The translations under genes were made by a program, and so were the position numbers. Shown here piece by piece: positions 1 to 11,019 of a DNA stretch of 64,000 nucleotides (the stretch's first letter is position 1; every line of letters starts with the position of its first letter). This stretch comes from Hofstenia miamia. Its lineage: Eukaryota > Xenacoelomorpha > Acoela. Location: NCBI GenBank assembly GCA_004352715.1, contig SCFE01000116.1:1123926-1187925 (forward strand), given 5' to 3'. The notes under the pieces are model-generated. The model ran no database searches and was not told the origin of the DNA. It saw only the letters and a program-made list of their open reading frames with translations.

Positions 1-1350
1 CTTTGTAACGTCCCACCTTCTTCCAACTTTTTAATATTCCTACGAAAAGTTCGGCCGTTTATTGCAGAACATGGTCGCAAAAATTCGCGGTCCGTTGACA
101 CGTGCTTGTACAGAAATTCAAGTGTGTCTCGCTTTGACTGATTCATTGCAGTTGTGCAAGGCAAAACTAACTGTTGACAGGTACTTTGCAAAGTAATCGT
201 GTTGTGTGTGCTACCAATTGAATCTAGAGACGTTTGTCTACCATGTTCGTTTTGAGAAATTTTTAACTAAATGCCTTATTAGGGAATTATTCGAGTTTTC
301 AAATCTACAGGCAGTGGCCATTTTTTTTGCAACGAGGTATACTAGCTGTTGTGGAAATTTATTTACCCACATACGGCGGTCCTCTTCACTACGCGGAAAT
401 CGAAAACATTTTGTATATGGTTCGTTTCTGTAATTTGATCTGCAATTAAAAATAGCACACGTTCTTGGCATAGCGATTTACGCAAATGAATTATAACGAC
501 GTTTATGTTAGGTTACCCTCAGCTGTTGCTGTTTTCACTTCCTGTTATTTTCGTATTCCTCGCTTCGTGGTTTGATTAATTATATTTAAATGCGCAGCTA
601 AGCATTCGTTGTGTGTAACGATCGAGGGCTGTTTGTGAGGGATTGTTATTAGATGTCAGCCTCGATAATTGCATGCAAATAAGTTACGACTAGGAATAGG
701 AATGTTTTTCTCGTGCTTAGCTGGCTACCACTCGTTCGTATTACATGTAGTAACAAGTACGCGAAAGGCTGATAGCCGCCGTGGGTTAATCATTAACGCT
801 GTTTTAGATCCAAATAATTTGACTTATAAGAGACCGATAAGAGGCCGTGTTGATATCGTATCCATATGTAGGTTAGAAGCTGCCGTAGTTTAAAGTTATC
901 TTTTTATCTTGTCTGCAGCTAGTGTTGTCATTTTTACGTGTCAGTCATTGTTATATATGTATATCTCTTTTAACTAAATGTAGGAAGCTGCTCTATTTTT
1001 ATATTAGCTATTTTTAATTCGTGTAATAGCAGCTATTGTCAGGTTGCGATATGTTATCTTATTCATACACGAAAGTAACGCGTATTGAGAATGAGAGTTA
1101 GGTCAATTAGTGACTGGTATTTATTACACCGTAAGTAAGGCACACAACAAAACTCTTTCGTTGAGACTGAGCTGAGTTGCAACGAATGGAACAATGGATA
1201 TGGATGAATGGAATGGATCGAACTGTCGATGAATTGCGAACTGTCTTTGTGATATAGCTCGGGACGAGCGTGCCCATCACATTCTCTCTTGTTATTACTT
1301 TCGAGGATGCTACCTAAATAGTAGTGGTAAGTTGTTACGCTAGTTTTGGG
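1..1350. promoter_or_regulatory. CpG-rich stretch around the THAP 5' end
   Basis: CpG dinucleotides are clearly commoner here than in most of this AT-rich window (for example around 50-110, 370-400, 560-850 and 1080-1310). The stretch overlaps the 5' end of the THAP exon, so it may be a CpG-preserving promoter or first-intron region. The high CpG content is seen in the sequence; the promoter role is inferred. No TATA box or other specific element was identified. Confidence 0.35.
367..471 (-). CDS. THAP zinc-finger first exon (partial gene)
   Basis: The minus strand starts with ATG at 471 and reads MPRTCAIFNC, a typical THAP domain opening (M-P-x-x-C-x5-C), followed by an F-R-F-P motif and R-R-M-W. 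These are the first two zinc-binding cysteines, the FxFP strand and the conserved tryptophan of a C2CH THAP DNA-binding finger. The frame stays open to 238, but the expected later C-x2-H pair is absent there. A good donor (G|GTAAAT) follows directly after the Trp codon, so I end the exon at 367 in phase 0 after 35 codons. The next exon would lie to the left, in 1-366 or outside the window. THAP proteins are DNA-binding factors or P-element-related domesticated transposases; which one applies cannot be told. The recognition is firm; the exon end is inferred. Confidence 0.7.
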
Positions 1351-1504
1351 GTATTAATTAAGTTATCTCTATAGTTATACAATTACGAAATTTGTGTCAA
1401 TTTTTTAAGATTTGCTAAAAACAATGTTGAGATTCAATTATTTTTTACCATCATCTGTTTTAAGAGTGAATCAACACATAAATGCAATAACCCTGGCAAA
1501 TCTG
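560..1504 (+). repeat. Duplication copy 1 (CpG-rich)
   Basis: This segment is repeated in direct orientation at about 3270-4179 with roughly nine in ten bases matching by eye. Copy 1 has an extra block of about 35 bp near 695-730. It ends at a single N at 1505, exactly where copy 2 continues into other sequence. No convincing reading frame is shared by the two copies, so I regard it as non-coding. Differences between the copies are concentrated at CpG sites (see findings). Confidence 0.85.
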
Positions 1505-1505
1505 N

Positions 1506-2140
1506 TGCTAGGTCTATTTGGGACCATGCATTAATACAATGTTGTAAATATTTATTAAAGCTTATTGCTGTGGCAGAGATTAATGAATAGATTAACAAGT
1601 TTTCATAGAAATTTTCGAATTTTTGAAAAAGATTTAAATTCTCTCCACACTTAGTGTTAATGTATTAAGAAGGTTTTGAGCCCCTGGAGGCAACAATGAA
1701 CTTTGACTGTTTCTTGATATGTGCAAAGATATTCCAAACCCATTGAGGGGTGCTGTGTGCAAAGTCTGAAGTTGCGGGGCCGAATGTCTGCTCAGATTGA
1801 GCACACCATTAATAGTTTTTGAGCTATAAGCATTTACAAAAATCTTTGTAGGATCATCAAAATTTTTTAAAAATTCCCAGGCTGTTAAGGTTAAGCAGTT
1901 TGAAATAATTTTTATAAAATTAGTTTGTTGGCATGATTTGCATCAGAATTTAAATTTAACAAAATTCCAATTATTCCAAATTTTAATGAAATTATTTAAT
2001 ACTATATTAAAAAACACACAAATTTTAAATTTATTATGCTCACTCCTATTTTTTTGCATTACCAAGCATTTTACAAATTAACATACTCTACTTAAAACTT
2101 TGTCAAGGCTAGTTATTTTACAAAGTTGAGATGGATTTTT
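1506..2140 (-). repeat. Interspersed family A, inverted copy
   Basis: Shares long stretches with 2150-2800 and 53225-53740, including blocks around the words TTATTGCTGTGGCAGAGATT, GAGGCAACAA and GAGCTATAAGC. The reverse complement matches the plus-oriented copies at 13.1, 22 and 50.4 kb. The common end carries an element-like GACGCCACTG terminus in the plus copies. Likely a non-autonomous transposon or old retrocopy; no coding potential seen. Confidence 0.6.
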
Positions 2141-2149
2141 TGCTTATGT

Positions 2150-2800
2150 CCATTTAACAATAATGATGTTGTTTTGAAAAAAATCATCATATGATTTTCT
2201 GAACATTACAAGAGATTTCGTCACTAGCGTCCGTTTAAAAAGACAAAACGTTTTTCCAAACTTACGAAGAACTTTCTCAGAACCTATTTGTAAATTTGAA
2301 AATCTTTGGGCATGAGTAAGTCTATTAGAAAACATACTTTCAAACAATATTAAAAATTTCTCATTGAAGTGCATTGTTTTGTTTGAGGTTGTTGAAAAGT
2401 TTAACATGTTTCTTTCAACATTTCGAATTTTTTAAAAAGATTTAAATTCTTTCCATACCTAAAGTTCATGTATTTATAAAGTTTTGAGCCCATGGAAGCA
2501 ACAAAGAACCTTGACGGTTTTTTTGATATATGCTAAGATATTGATGCTTGCCGTGGGTGAAAGCAGAGGTCGCAGAGCCCCAGAGACTTCGCGCAATGGC
2601 ATGCCTCGATGGGACAGAACCAAGTCGCGGTCTTGGAATGAAAAATAGAGGAGACTCTCTTCTATCATGTGGTGCTTTTGTATTGAACATAACTTTAATA
2701 AGTTTTGAGCTATATGTTAGTGCTTAAAAATCTTTTATAGGATCATAAAATTTCTTAAAATATCCCTGAGCTATTTAAGGTTACATTTGAATGCAACCTT
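2150..2800 (-). repeat. Interspersed family A, second inverted copy
   Basis: Homologous to 53225-53740 over most of its length: the AAAAAGATTTAAATTCT block, the GGAAGCAACAAAGAAC block and a TATTTAAGGTTA end. The central 2550-2660 segment is GC-richer and gives overlapping minus-strand frames (2466-2690) that are not conserved in the other copies, so I do not call them genes. Confidence 0.6.
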
Positions 2801-3269
2801 TCAAAATTTCAATTTCAATTTTCAAAAAACTAACTTGTCATTTTCAGGTGGATAATATTTACACTAATATTTCAAATTGTGCTAATAGTAAGAGTAAATA
2901 TATAGCTAATATTTGAAATTTTCAAAAAAGTATAATCACAAATGATGGCTAAACATGATCCATTTGTTATCTAGTTGTAAAAAATGGACCTACTAACTTT
3001 CACTATTGTAATTTACCAGTATTTACATACTTAAGAATGTGTAACATATACATAAATATCCTTCTATATTTAAGAATGCATATATATATATATATACAGT
3101 GTTCATATTCATACAGTATTGATATATCCCACTAAATGCAAATTTAAATCTTCCGCATGCAACTGGTACTTGTTTAATTGGTAAATATGTTTAATGAAAT
3201 TTTATATAAATAGGAATGAAGAGCTGTAAAATGGATGGAAATGTATTCTTTAGTAGTTTATTTTTGCTA

Positions 3270-4179
3270 GGTGGTTTGATTAATTATAAGTAAATGCGCA
3301 GCTAACATTCATTGCATGTAACAATCAAGGGCTGTTGGTAAGGGATTGTTATTAGTTGTCAGCCTTGATAATTGCATGCAAATAAGTTACAGCTAGCTAC
3401 CACTCGGTCGTATTACATTTAGTAACAAGTACGTAAAAGGCTGACAGCCACCATAGATATTAATTGCTAATGCTATTTTAGATCCAAATTATTTGACTCA
3501 TAAGAGACTGATAAGAGACCATGTTGATTACATTGTATCTATATGTAGGTTAGAAGCTGCTGCAGTTTATAGTTATCTTTTTATCTTGTCTGCAGCTAGT
3601 GTTGTGTCCTGTTTACATGTCAGTCATTATTGTATATATATTTTATCTAAATGAAGGAAGCTGCTCTATTTTTATATTAGCTATTTTTAATTCGTGTAAT
3701 AGCAGCTATTGTCAGGTTATGATATGTTATCTTATTCATACACTAAAGTAACACATATTGAGAAGGAGAGTTAAGTTGATTAGTGACTGGTATTTATTAC
3801 ACCATAAGTAAGGCACACATAACAAAACTCTTTCATTGAGACTGAGCTGAGTTGCAGCGAATGGAACAATGGATATGGATGAATGGAATGGATCGAACTG
3901 TCGATGAATTGTGGACTGTCTTTGTGATACAGCTTTGGGCAAGTGTGCCCATCACATTCTCTCTTGTTATTACTTTCAAAGATGCTACCTAAATAGTAGT
4001 GGTGAATTGTTACGCTAGTTTTGGGGTATTAATTAAGTTATCTCTATAGTTATACAATTACGAAATTTGTGTCAATTTTTTAAGATTTGCTAGAAACAAT
4101 GTTGAGATTCAATTATTTTTTACCATCATCTGTTTTAAGAGTGAATCAACACATAAATGCAATAACCCTGGCAAATCTG
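3270..4179 (+). repeat. Duplication copy 2 (CpG-depleted)
   Basis: Direct copy of 560-1504. Around twenty CpG dinucleotides of copy 1 are TpG or CpA here, while the intervening AT-rich sequence is nearly unchanged. The last 180 bp are almost identical to copy 1. A GC-rich tract with a run of Gs follows at 4277-4300. Confidence 0.85.
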
Positions 4180-4299
4180 GTTTAAAATTTATAGAAGTGA
4201 ACTAACATTTTTAAAATGAGTGAAAATTGACTGGTGTGTTAACGGTCCCCTTTAGAGTTTATAATTTTATTGACAAGGGGGGGGCTCAGCTCCCCTTGC

Positions 4300-5230
4300 A
4301 AAGCATCTCTGCTTAACATGGATTCCCTAAACTGGAAATAGGTCTATTTTGAAATAATGACACCTGTATTGGTGAGTTTGATGGTCTTTTCAGAGATAAC
4401 CTTATAATATTATAAAATTAATGCAACGATTGAATCCCAAACTGGCATAGTTTATATCTGAGGATTATTTACTAAAAAGGTAGTTAAAAAATGTAGCATT
4501 GAATTAGATGTTAGTGAATTTCAACGTTGTTTTACGTAGTTAATAGATTGTGCAGATATTCTTCAAGTGATTGCGCTTTTTGACAAATATAAGTTCATGA
4601 GCTGCCTGTTATCGTGAAAATTTGTGTCAAAGCATTTTTCCTGTACCCATACCTAAAGTTCAGATCAGTGGATATGGCAGCCTTGCAGCTGTGTGTTGTG
4701 TGCACAACAAAACATGTTGAGTGGTACATAAAAATCCAGCATTTCAAAATTTACAAATTTTACATTTGATGGAAGAAACCTGGTCATTGTTTTGTGTTTT
4801 TATTTTCAAATTTATTAAAAATTTCTAAGCGCATTGTTTCTATGTATGCCATGTAAATAAAAGGAAGCAAAATCTCATCATTAGAGAAGAATAGTTTATA
4901 TAAAATACATTTTGTGAATTTTTTAGACAATTATCTTAATCAATTTAAGAAATTTAGGCATAAAGCTTTAATTTGACCTATTGTAAAATATTCATCAGTT
5001 CATAGCTGTAATCGAGTGACATCTGCATCAGACTGGCCCGCTGAAATTTTGAGTAAATTCCGCTCATAAGAATCGTTTCAGCTCGGTATTTTTTTAAAAA
5101 TATTGTGCTCGCAGAATTTTTTCAATTGCTCTTCCTATTATTTAATAAACATTTCGAAAATACGATTATAAGTAAGGAATATTGAATGAAAAAATAAGAA
5201 AAATCTGCATAATCAAATTAACAAGCAGCA
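4300..5230. other. Non-coding interval, nothing recognised
   Basis: AT-rich sequence with no open frame of note, no splice-supported exon and no recognisable RNA gene. Confidence 0.5.
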
Positions 5231-5243
5231 CTACAAATTTGAT

Positions 5244-5470
5244 TTGCTTAAAAACGGCTCGTTTTGGGCTCGTTGTATATCGAATACTCTGNNNNNNNNN
5301 NNNNNNNNNNNNNNNNNNNNNNNNNNNNNNNNNNNNNNNNNNNNNNNNNNNNNNNNNNNNNNNNNNNNNNNNNNNNNNNNNNNNNNNNNNNNNNNNNNNN
5401 NNNNNNNNNNNNNNNNNNNNNNNNNTTTTGGGCTCGTTGTATATCGAATACTCTGCACAAGCTCGGCTCG
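5244..5470. repeat. Assembly gap flanked by the same sequence on both sides
   Basis: A stretch of about 30 bp beginning TTTTGGGCTCGTTGTATATC occurs immediately before the N gap (5292-5425) and again immediately after it. Either a collapsed tandem repeat or unmerged overlapping contig ends. Six-frame ORFs that span the Ns are artefacts. Confidence 0.8.
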
Positions 5471-5787
5471 GTCGTTGACAAGTCTGATCTACAAGCACGA
5501 TTTTTGGAATTTTATTACAAAATTATGAGAAAGAATTTTAGAATGCAAATATCTCGATTGTCTATAAAACAATTGCAAAGTTTTAAGATATGGCAAGAGT
5601 AACATATATTCATATTCCAATTTGCATTTCAATGACCTCAAATGTTTCTATTGAAAGACATCATCACACGTATTGTTGATCATCAGTCCATATGAAGAAA
5701 AATCACGCTTTTAGGCATAAGAGGAAATCTAGAAATATTTGCTTTATAAATTTTTTTGAAATTTAGCTGTTATAAACTCTATTGAAA

Positions 5788-5789
<2 letters not shown>

Positions 5790-5826
<37 letters not shown>

Positions 5827-5998
5827 GGGTTAAGAGTTGACCCGAACTGATGATGTAATCTAGCAATTTCATGGGTGTTACATAATGTCTTTGATCCTTT
5901 TCAAATCAAATGATGATTAACATCAGTAATTTTTTGATCAATCAATCTAAGTTTTGCTTACATTTCCCGAAATCGGGTACCCGTTGTCGTTCTCTAAT

Positions 5999-6039
<41 letters not shown>

Positions 6040-6040
6040 A
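5790..6040. repeat. Two AT/AC microsatellites
   Basis: A pure (TA)n run sits at about 5791-5820, and a compound (AC)n(AT)n run at about 5998-6039. The TA motif recurs at many places in the window and borders most N gaps. Confidence 0.9.
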
Positions 6041-6865
6041 CCCAGCCCCAGTCTTTCGAGATTAGGTTCCTTTCTGGCAGGTCTCAGTGCTCTACATCTA
6101 TATCTGGTATCGTAATGATATTCAATGTGGCAAAAAATTTGTCATTATTAATCTAGTTGAATATTGAATTGAGATATTATAGAAATACAAATATAATAAA
6201 ATACAAAAGCAATGTATAAGTCAAATTCCCCCTAGTGAATATCTTATCAATACATTTACGACTCTGTTGTGTTATATTATTCCTAATGTGTGACACAATG
6301 GCAACCCTTGGATAAAGAGGGCTAAGCCGCATGTCAGAGATAACTGTCTTATGATATTTTCTATTCTGTAGACGCAAAATTAAACTACAATGAAGCCGCG
6401 CACAAAATTCAGAGATCACAGTACTCCAGCAACCAGCGAAGTCGCAAAAAGCAACAACTTAATGAATCTACAATGGGGCGCGCGTAAATGAAAGTATAGA
6501 GAATCTTTTATCTTGCTGTTTTTCAGATTATTAGCGGTTGATTTTTTTTGAAGAAACCATTGAAAGCTGCAAACAAAGCTAGATAAAATTAGATCAAACA
6601 GCAAATCGACAATTTTCAAAATCATTCAAAAAATTAACATGTCAATTCTCTCAATCAATAAATCAATCTTAATAAAAAAACGACCCGACTTGAAGCTTTG
6701 ATTTGAGGTTATGGATCTCCGTCCAATCAAATGATCATTAACATTAATCATTTTCTTATAGGGGAAATTGCAATTCATTGGTATTGCTTAATGTCTTGGA
6801 CCTTCTTCAAATCAAGCGTTGATTTAGATCAGTATTTTTATTTATAATCAATCTAATCTTTGTAA
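5835..6865 (+). repeat. Pair of diverged ~130 bp repeats
   Basis: The segments at about 5835-5965 and 6680-6865 share GACCCGA-CTTGA-like starts, TAATGTCTT-GA-CCTTCTTCAAATCAA-like cores and an ATCAATCTAA end. They are short diverged copies of one repeat in direct orientation, separated by about 0.8 kb without a convincing gene. Confidence 0.6.
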
Positions 6866-8848
6866 CCTAACTCGACGCGAAGCATGCATATCGCATGCCC
6901 CCTTAGCAATGCCACTAGCGCATGCCCTCTCTGGGAAATCCACCTGATGTACGTGGATAGCACTTATACCCGGACATTACCAGTAGGCATACTAATTACA
7001 GGTATCAGGTGGGTACACATATGAACTTTAATTAGTGCTTAAGTTACACCATTTTGGCAGATATTTCCCGATATTTTAGTCTCATATGATCTCAAATACT
7101 TAAAATTTACATTTGCACCAAAAGTTTATATAACGGTTGAAATTGGCTACACATTAGTAACGGGTATATCTTCAAAATATTTTCCATTTAATTTAACCAT
7201 AATTACAGGTACTATTGGTTCTTTTCTTTACTTTTCTTTTATAAATGGCCGAACCTATAGTTTATTAAATAATAAATTTCATCAGTTTTCCATACTATGC
7301 ACGACATCTAAATTTGTTGGCCGAAACTAACACGGGAATCGCTAGGGTAAAATTAGCTACTCACCACTCATCACAGCTACACATATATTAACAACATCAA
7401 ATGTGGTGCACAGAAGCATATGACAAAATGTTGACGCTAATTAAAATAGTTAAAATAGGTGATTTCCATGCCATTAATGGCTTAGATGTACCATTTAACT
7501 AGATTTTTATATTGCTCAAATCCAAATTATAATCAAGCGAGCTAAACGCAATTATGACACTGATGTAATCAAATGAGACAAAGTTGACTTTGGTTGAAAG
7601 CAAAAAACCCTTTCATGGATTGTAGCATGCAGTGTAAGACATTTTTTAATACCAGAAATGTGGACTAGAACACAACTAAACTAAATGAAATTTCTCTGTA
7701 CGTCGCAGTAACAATCTAATAGCTGATCAAGTAGTTCAGCAGTTGTATATCAAGAAATTCAGGTTGGACTGAAACTGAATTGCCTGAACGATAAACTCTT
7801 AATTTTTGCCAAGTGTAGATTAATTTCCTTTTCTCTTTCAAGATGACTAATCTATTACATGTATTGGAATATGGCTTACTTAGAATATTTTAAGTAGGAA
7901 TGAGTGTAATAAGTGTTTATTTATCACACTCCTTTTCACTGTAGAATCGTAGTGTCTTGTGCGTCCTATTATATAAAGCAGTACCACAAGTAACCGCAAC
8001 AGACTTGTAATCGAGCCCAGCTTGTCTTGAGCTCTGATTTGGATATAAAGTAAACATATGGCGAGCCGTTGTTTAAGCAAAACATATTTATTGTTCTGAT
8101 TTTCATATTGCTTCTCTCAATTTATGTTTTTTTGTGTTACTTATAATGTTAGTTTTACACATTTAGTAAGTTCCTGGAAGAACTATTTAAAAAAATTTTG
8201 AGAGAACAAATTTTTTAATGAAGTTCTCGAATTACATATAAGACAAGATTCTTTTTGGAGAAACGAGTCGAGGCCAACATACTCAAAATCAAAGCGTGCA
8301 GGTTTTGGATTCTTCACAAGTTTGATCATCAATATATTCTAAGTCTTTTCAAGTGTATTACAGTTACAACACCTTACATACAAATACAGACATGGTGCTG
8401 AGTCTTTGAACCTAATTCAAATAAAGTATCACACGAATTCTTATTATTAGAGTAGAATTCTTTGTGCCTTGCCCCTGCCTAGGAATCCATCAAAATTTTT
8501 CTTCTTTATTATACACAAAATCAAAAAAAATTGAATGACGTGCAAAATATTTTGAATTGACCACTGAATTGACTACTCTGAATTTTCGGAAATATGAGCA
8601 TACGAATTTGCGTAAATTCTAGTAAATGATGAATTTTAAGGAAAATTTTAATTCGTTTCTTTGTTATATTTTGATTCAAAACATTTCAATACGCCTATAG
8701 ATAGGGTAAAGGTACAAACAATACTTGTGCAACCAAGAAAATCAATTGAAATATAAAATTGCACGAAATAGACAGCATGTATATTTTCTTAGCAAAAATT
8801 ATTGTTTGGTTATGTAATTGCAATGTTTTCAAGCATGACTGTATGTAT

Positions 8849-8850
<2 letters not shown>
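6866..8850. other. Non-coding interval, nothing recognised
   Basis: Only short frames (such as minus 7880-8080) without domain signal. A slightly GC-richer patch at 6870-7020 contains repeated GCATGC words but no tRNA-like fold that I can support. Confidence 0.45.
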
Positions 8851-8852
<2 letters not shown>

Positions 8853-8883
<31 letters not shown>

Positions 8884-9035
8884 NNNNNNNNNNNNNNNNN
8901 NNNNNNNNNNNNNNNNNNNNNNNNNNNNNNNNNNNNNNNNNNNNNNNNNNNNNNNNNNNNNNNNNNNNNNNNNNNNNNNNNNNNNNNNNNNNNNNNNNNN
9001 NNNNNNNNNNNNNNNNNNNNNNNNNNNNNNNNNNN

Positions 9036-9064
<29 letters not shown>
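8853..9064. repeat. (TA)n microsatellite with gap
   Basis: TA repeats on both sides of the N run 8884-9035. The gap probably reflects an unresolved long TA tract. ORFs of alternating Tyr-Ile across it are artefacts. Confidence 0.95.
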
Positions 9065-9068
<4 letters not shown>

Positions 9069-9219
9069 CGCTATTTTTATAGGCTATGCTTGTAATATAT
9101 TATTAACATAACTAAAAACAATTTTCTGATAAATATTTTGCATATGAAACCAACGCACATCAAATAGAAACAAATACACCCAATAATATTTTTAAATACT
9201 AAAAAGGGTATGTAATCGC

Positions 9220-10001
9220 TTAAGTAAAATGACTTGCTCCAGTTACAATGAATGCTATGAAACAAGTAACTAAGCAATGTTCTGTGTACTTCAACATTTC
9301 TAAGTAAGTACGTTCCGAAATTTGGTAAAAAAATGTATCTGTGAGATAATGATTATGAATGGCCTTAATTGCTTCCCTCACGTCGTTTACTTCCAATTGG
9401 TAGTCTTTGTCTATGAAGCCCAGAGTAGAAGGGAATTCATATCTTGAAAATATAGTTTGCTGAATATTCTTTACTTGCAGTAACTTTCGCAAAGGCAGAA
9501 TGATAAAGGAGCGTATGAAGGTCAGATAAAATCCAATCAGGAATAAAGAAACGTAGAAAAAGTACTCCAATGAAAAAGTCTGAGAAAGATGAATGATTAG
9601 ATGGAGCGATTTGGAATTTATAAATATTAATCCCGCTAACTGATCCAAAAACAGTTTTATTACAGTCAATATCAAAAAAGCGTAGATGTAGTGGCAGAAG
9701 AATCGCTGAAAGTGCCGAAAAGTTCTGAGAAAGGTTCTATACTCATCGATTTCCACGTTGCGCTCGGCTACTGTGTAAAGCATGGAGTGGTGAATTTTGG
9801 AGTGATAACTTAAACATTGTAAGTTCAAATATTCCGCTAGATATTTTACCACCATCAAGAAAGGTAGAATCAACAGCAACAAAATCCCTTCAAACGAAGC
9901 AGTTGCAATGAAATGCAGAACAGAAGTGGTGGATATCCAGAAATAGATGTTCTTGAATTGGAGGAGAAAAATTGACTTAAATACGACGACGAAGATTACA
10001 C
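9220..10001 (-). CDS. Gustatory-receptor-like multi-pass protein, main exon
   Basis: After a polypyrimidine/TTTAG acceptor ending at 10002, the minus strand is open for about 260 codons to a TAA at 9222-9220. It is strongly hydrophobic, with about five membrane segments: near residues 2-16, 38-60, 105-130, 148-172 and a last one of about 20 residues at the end. A polar loop with charged residues (AERNVEIDEYRTFLR) lies between the second and third. This layout, with short loops and no N-glycosylated ectodomain, resembles arthropod gustatory or odorant chemoreceptors. I cannot see the usual TM7 TYxxxxxQ signature, so a 3' exon may be missing: a possible phase-0 donor (ATT|GTAACT) lies just before the stop. 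Family assignment is an inference from topology only. Confidence 0.55.
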
Positions 10002-10058
10002 CTAAATACAAAAAAATAGATAAAATTTAATGATATACTTGAAATACTCAATATTTAC

Positions 10059-10275
10059 TAACACTTAGAAATCTTATTAATTTTGAAATTAGGTAATAAC
10101 CTATATAATTTCTACAGTAGGACAAGAGAAATTTGTCAAGTTTTTCCCAAATTAAACTAGTTATTACAAAAAAATTATTTATGTAGTTTCTCAAACTCCA
10201 CAGCTGGCCCAATACCAAATATAGACATGGGCTGTGAACAGGAACATACGTAGGGTTTTCTGAAGAGGCGGACAT
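10059..10275 (-). CDS. Gustatory-receptor-like protein, first exon
   Basis: ATG at 10275 (MSASSENPTYVPVHSP) opens a 217-nt exon ending at a TTA|GTAAAT donor in phase 1. The intron of 57 nt then joins the acceptor at 10002 in the matching phase, giving a continuous protein with the main exon of about 330 residues. The segment YINNFFVITSLIWEKLDKFLL could be TM1. A C-x7-LW-SLRN motif loosely resembles the C-x-IRN region of the two 460-nt exons at 15 and 61 kb, and all three have phase-1 introns, so they may be members of one receptor family. The alternative donor GTGTTA six bases upstream is also phase 1. Confidence 0.5.
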
Positions 10276-10458
10276 CTTAATCACCAAAATCAAAGCAAAT
10301 CCCCGCGAAAATAGTTGAAATCAACCCAAAAATGCTTTTCACGACCGTATTTGTTAAATTTTTCAATTTCTTACCGAAAAGTTTTTAAATTAACCCGTCA
10401 AAATCAATTTGAAAAACCTGACGAGGACATTCCACCATGTCTCCCCTTTGCGTACGCC

Positions 10459-10460
10459 CA

Positions 10461-10499
<39 letters not shown>

Positions 10500-10585
10500 N
10501 NNNNNNNNNNNNNNNNNNNNNNNNNNNNNNNNNNNNNNNNNNNNNNNNNNNNNNNNNNNNNNNTATATATATATATATATATATT
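10459..10585. repeat. (TA)n microsatellite with gap
   Basis: TA repeats flank the N run 10500-10563. Overlapping Tyr-Ile ORFs here are not genes. Confidence 0.95.
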
Positions 10586-11019
10586 AGGGTAGTCACCAAA
10601 TAAAATGTTGCTGATTTTCTTGAGAGTTGCATTCCAGAAATGTGGAAATAATGTGAAGCCCTCGGCAAATTTCAACATTGTTGATTTTACACTGGAAACG
10701 TTGTTTGCGTTTGTAGGACTTGTGCTTTGAATTTCTTAGCAAATTTAATTAACGTACTTTTAGGGCTACTGTCTTTTCCAGATTTTTGACTCACTACATG
10801 ATTATTCTACCCTACTTAATTTTTGTTGCAAAACCATTATAGACAATTTATTCAAACCCTAACATATATTTTTTGCAATTTCCAACTTACAGTGTAATGC
10901 TTGATTCTAAAATTACAAATGGATCTTATTGTAACACCATGTAATGTAGGGTTTATGACCAAAGAGATTCAATTATTCAAAATTATTATATTAATGAAAC
11001 AGAACTTTAAGATGCAATG

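Noticed and set aside
170-433. Plus-strand ORF 206-433
   Set aside because: Antisense to the THAP exon; the minus strand has the recognisable zinc-finger motif.
2466-2690. Minus-strand ORFs in a GC-richer patch
   Set aside because: Within a repeat and not conserved between copies.
6870-7020. Possible tRNA or structured RNA
   Set aside because: GC-richer with repeated GCATGC words, but no cloverleaf with paired arms could be built.
8759-9095. ORFs of alternating Tyr-Ile spanning N runs (also at 10.3-10.7, 16.9-18.2, 27.2-28.5, 42.7-44.0 and 57.9-58.2 kb)
   Set aside because: Translation of (TA)n repeats and Ns; no coding meaning.
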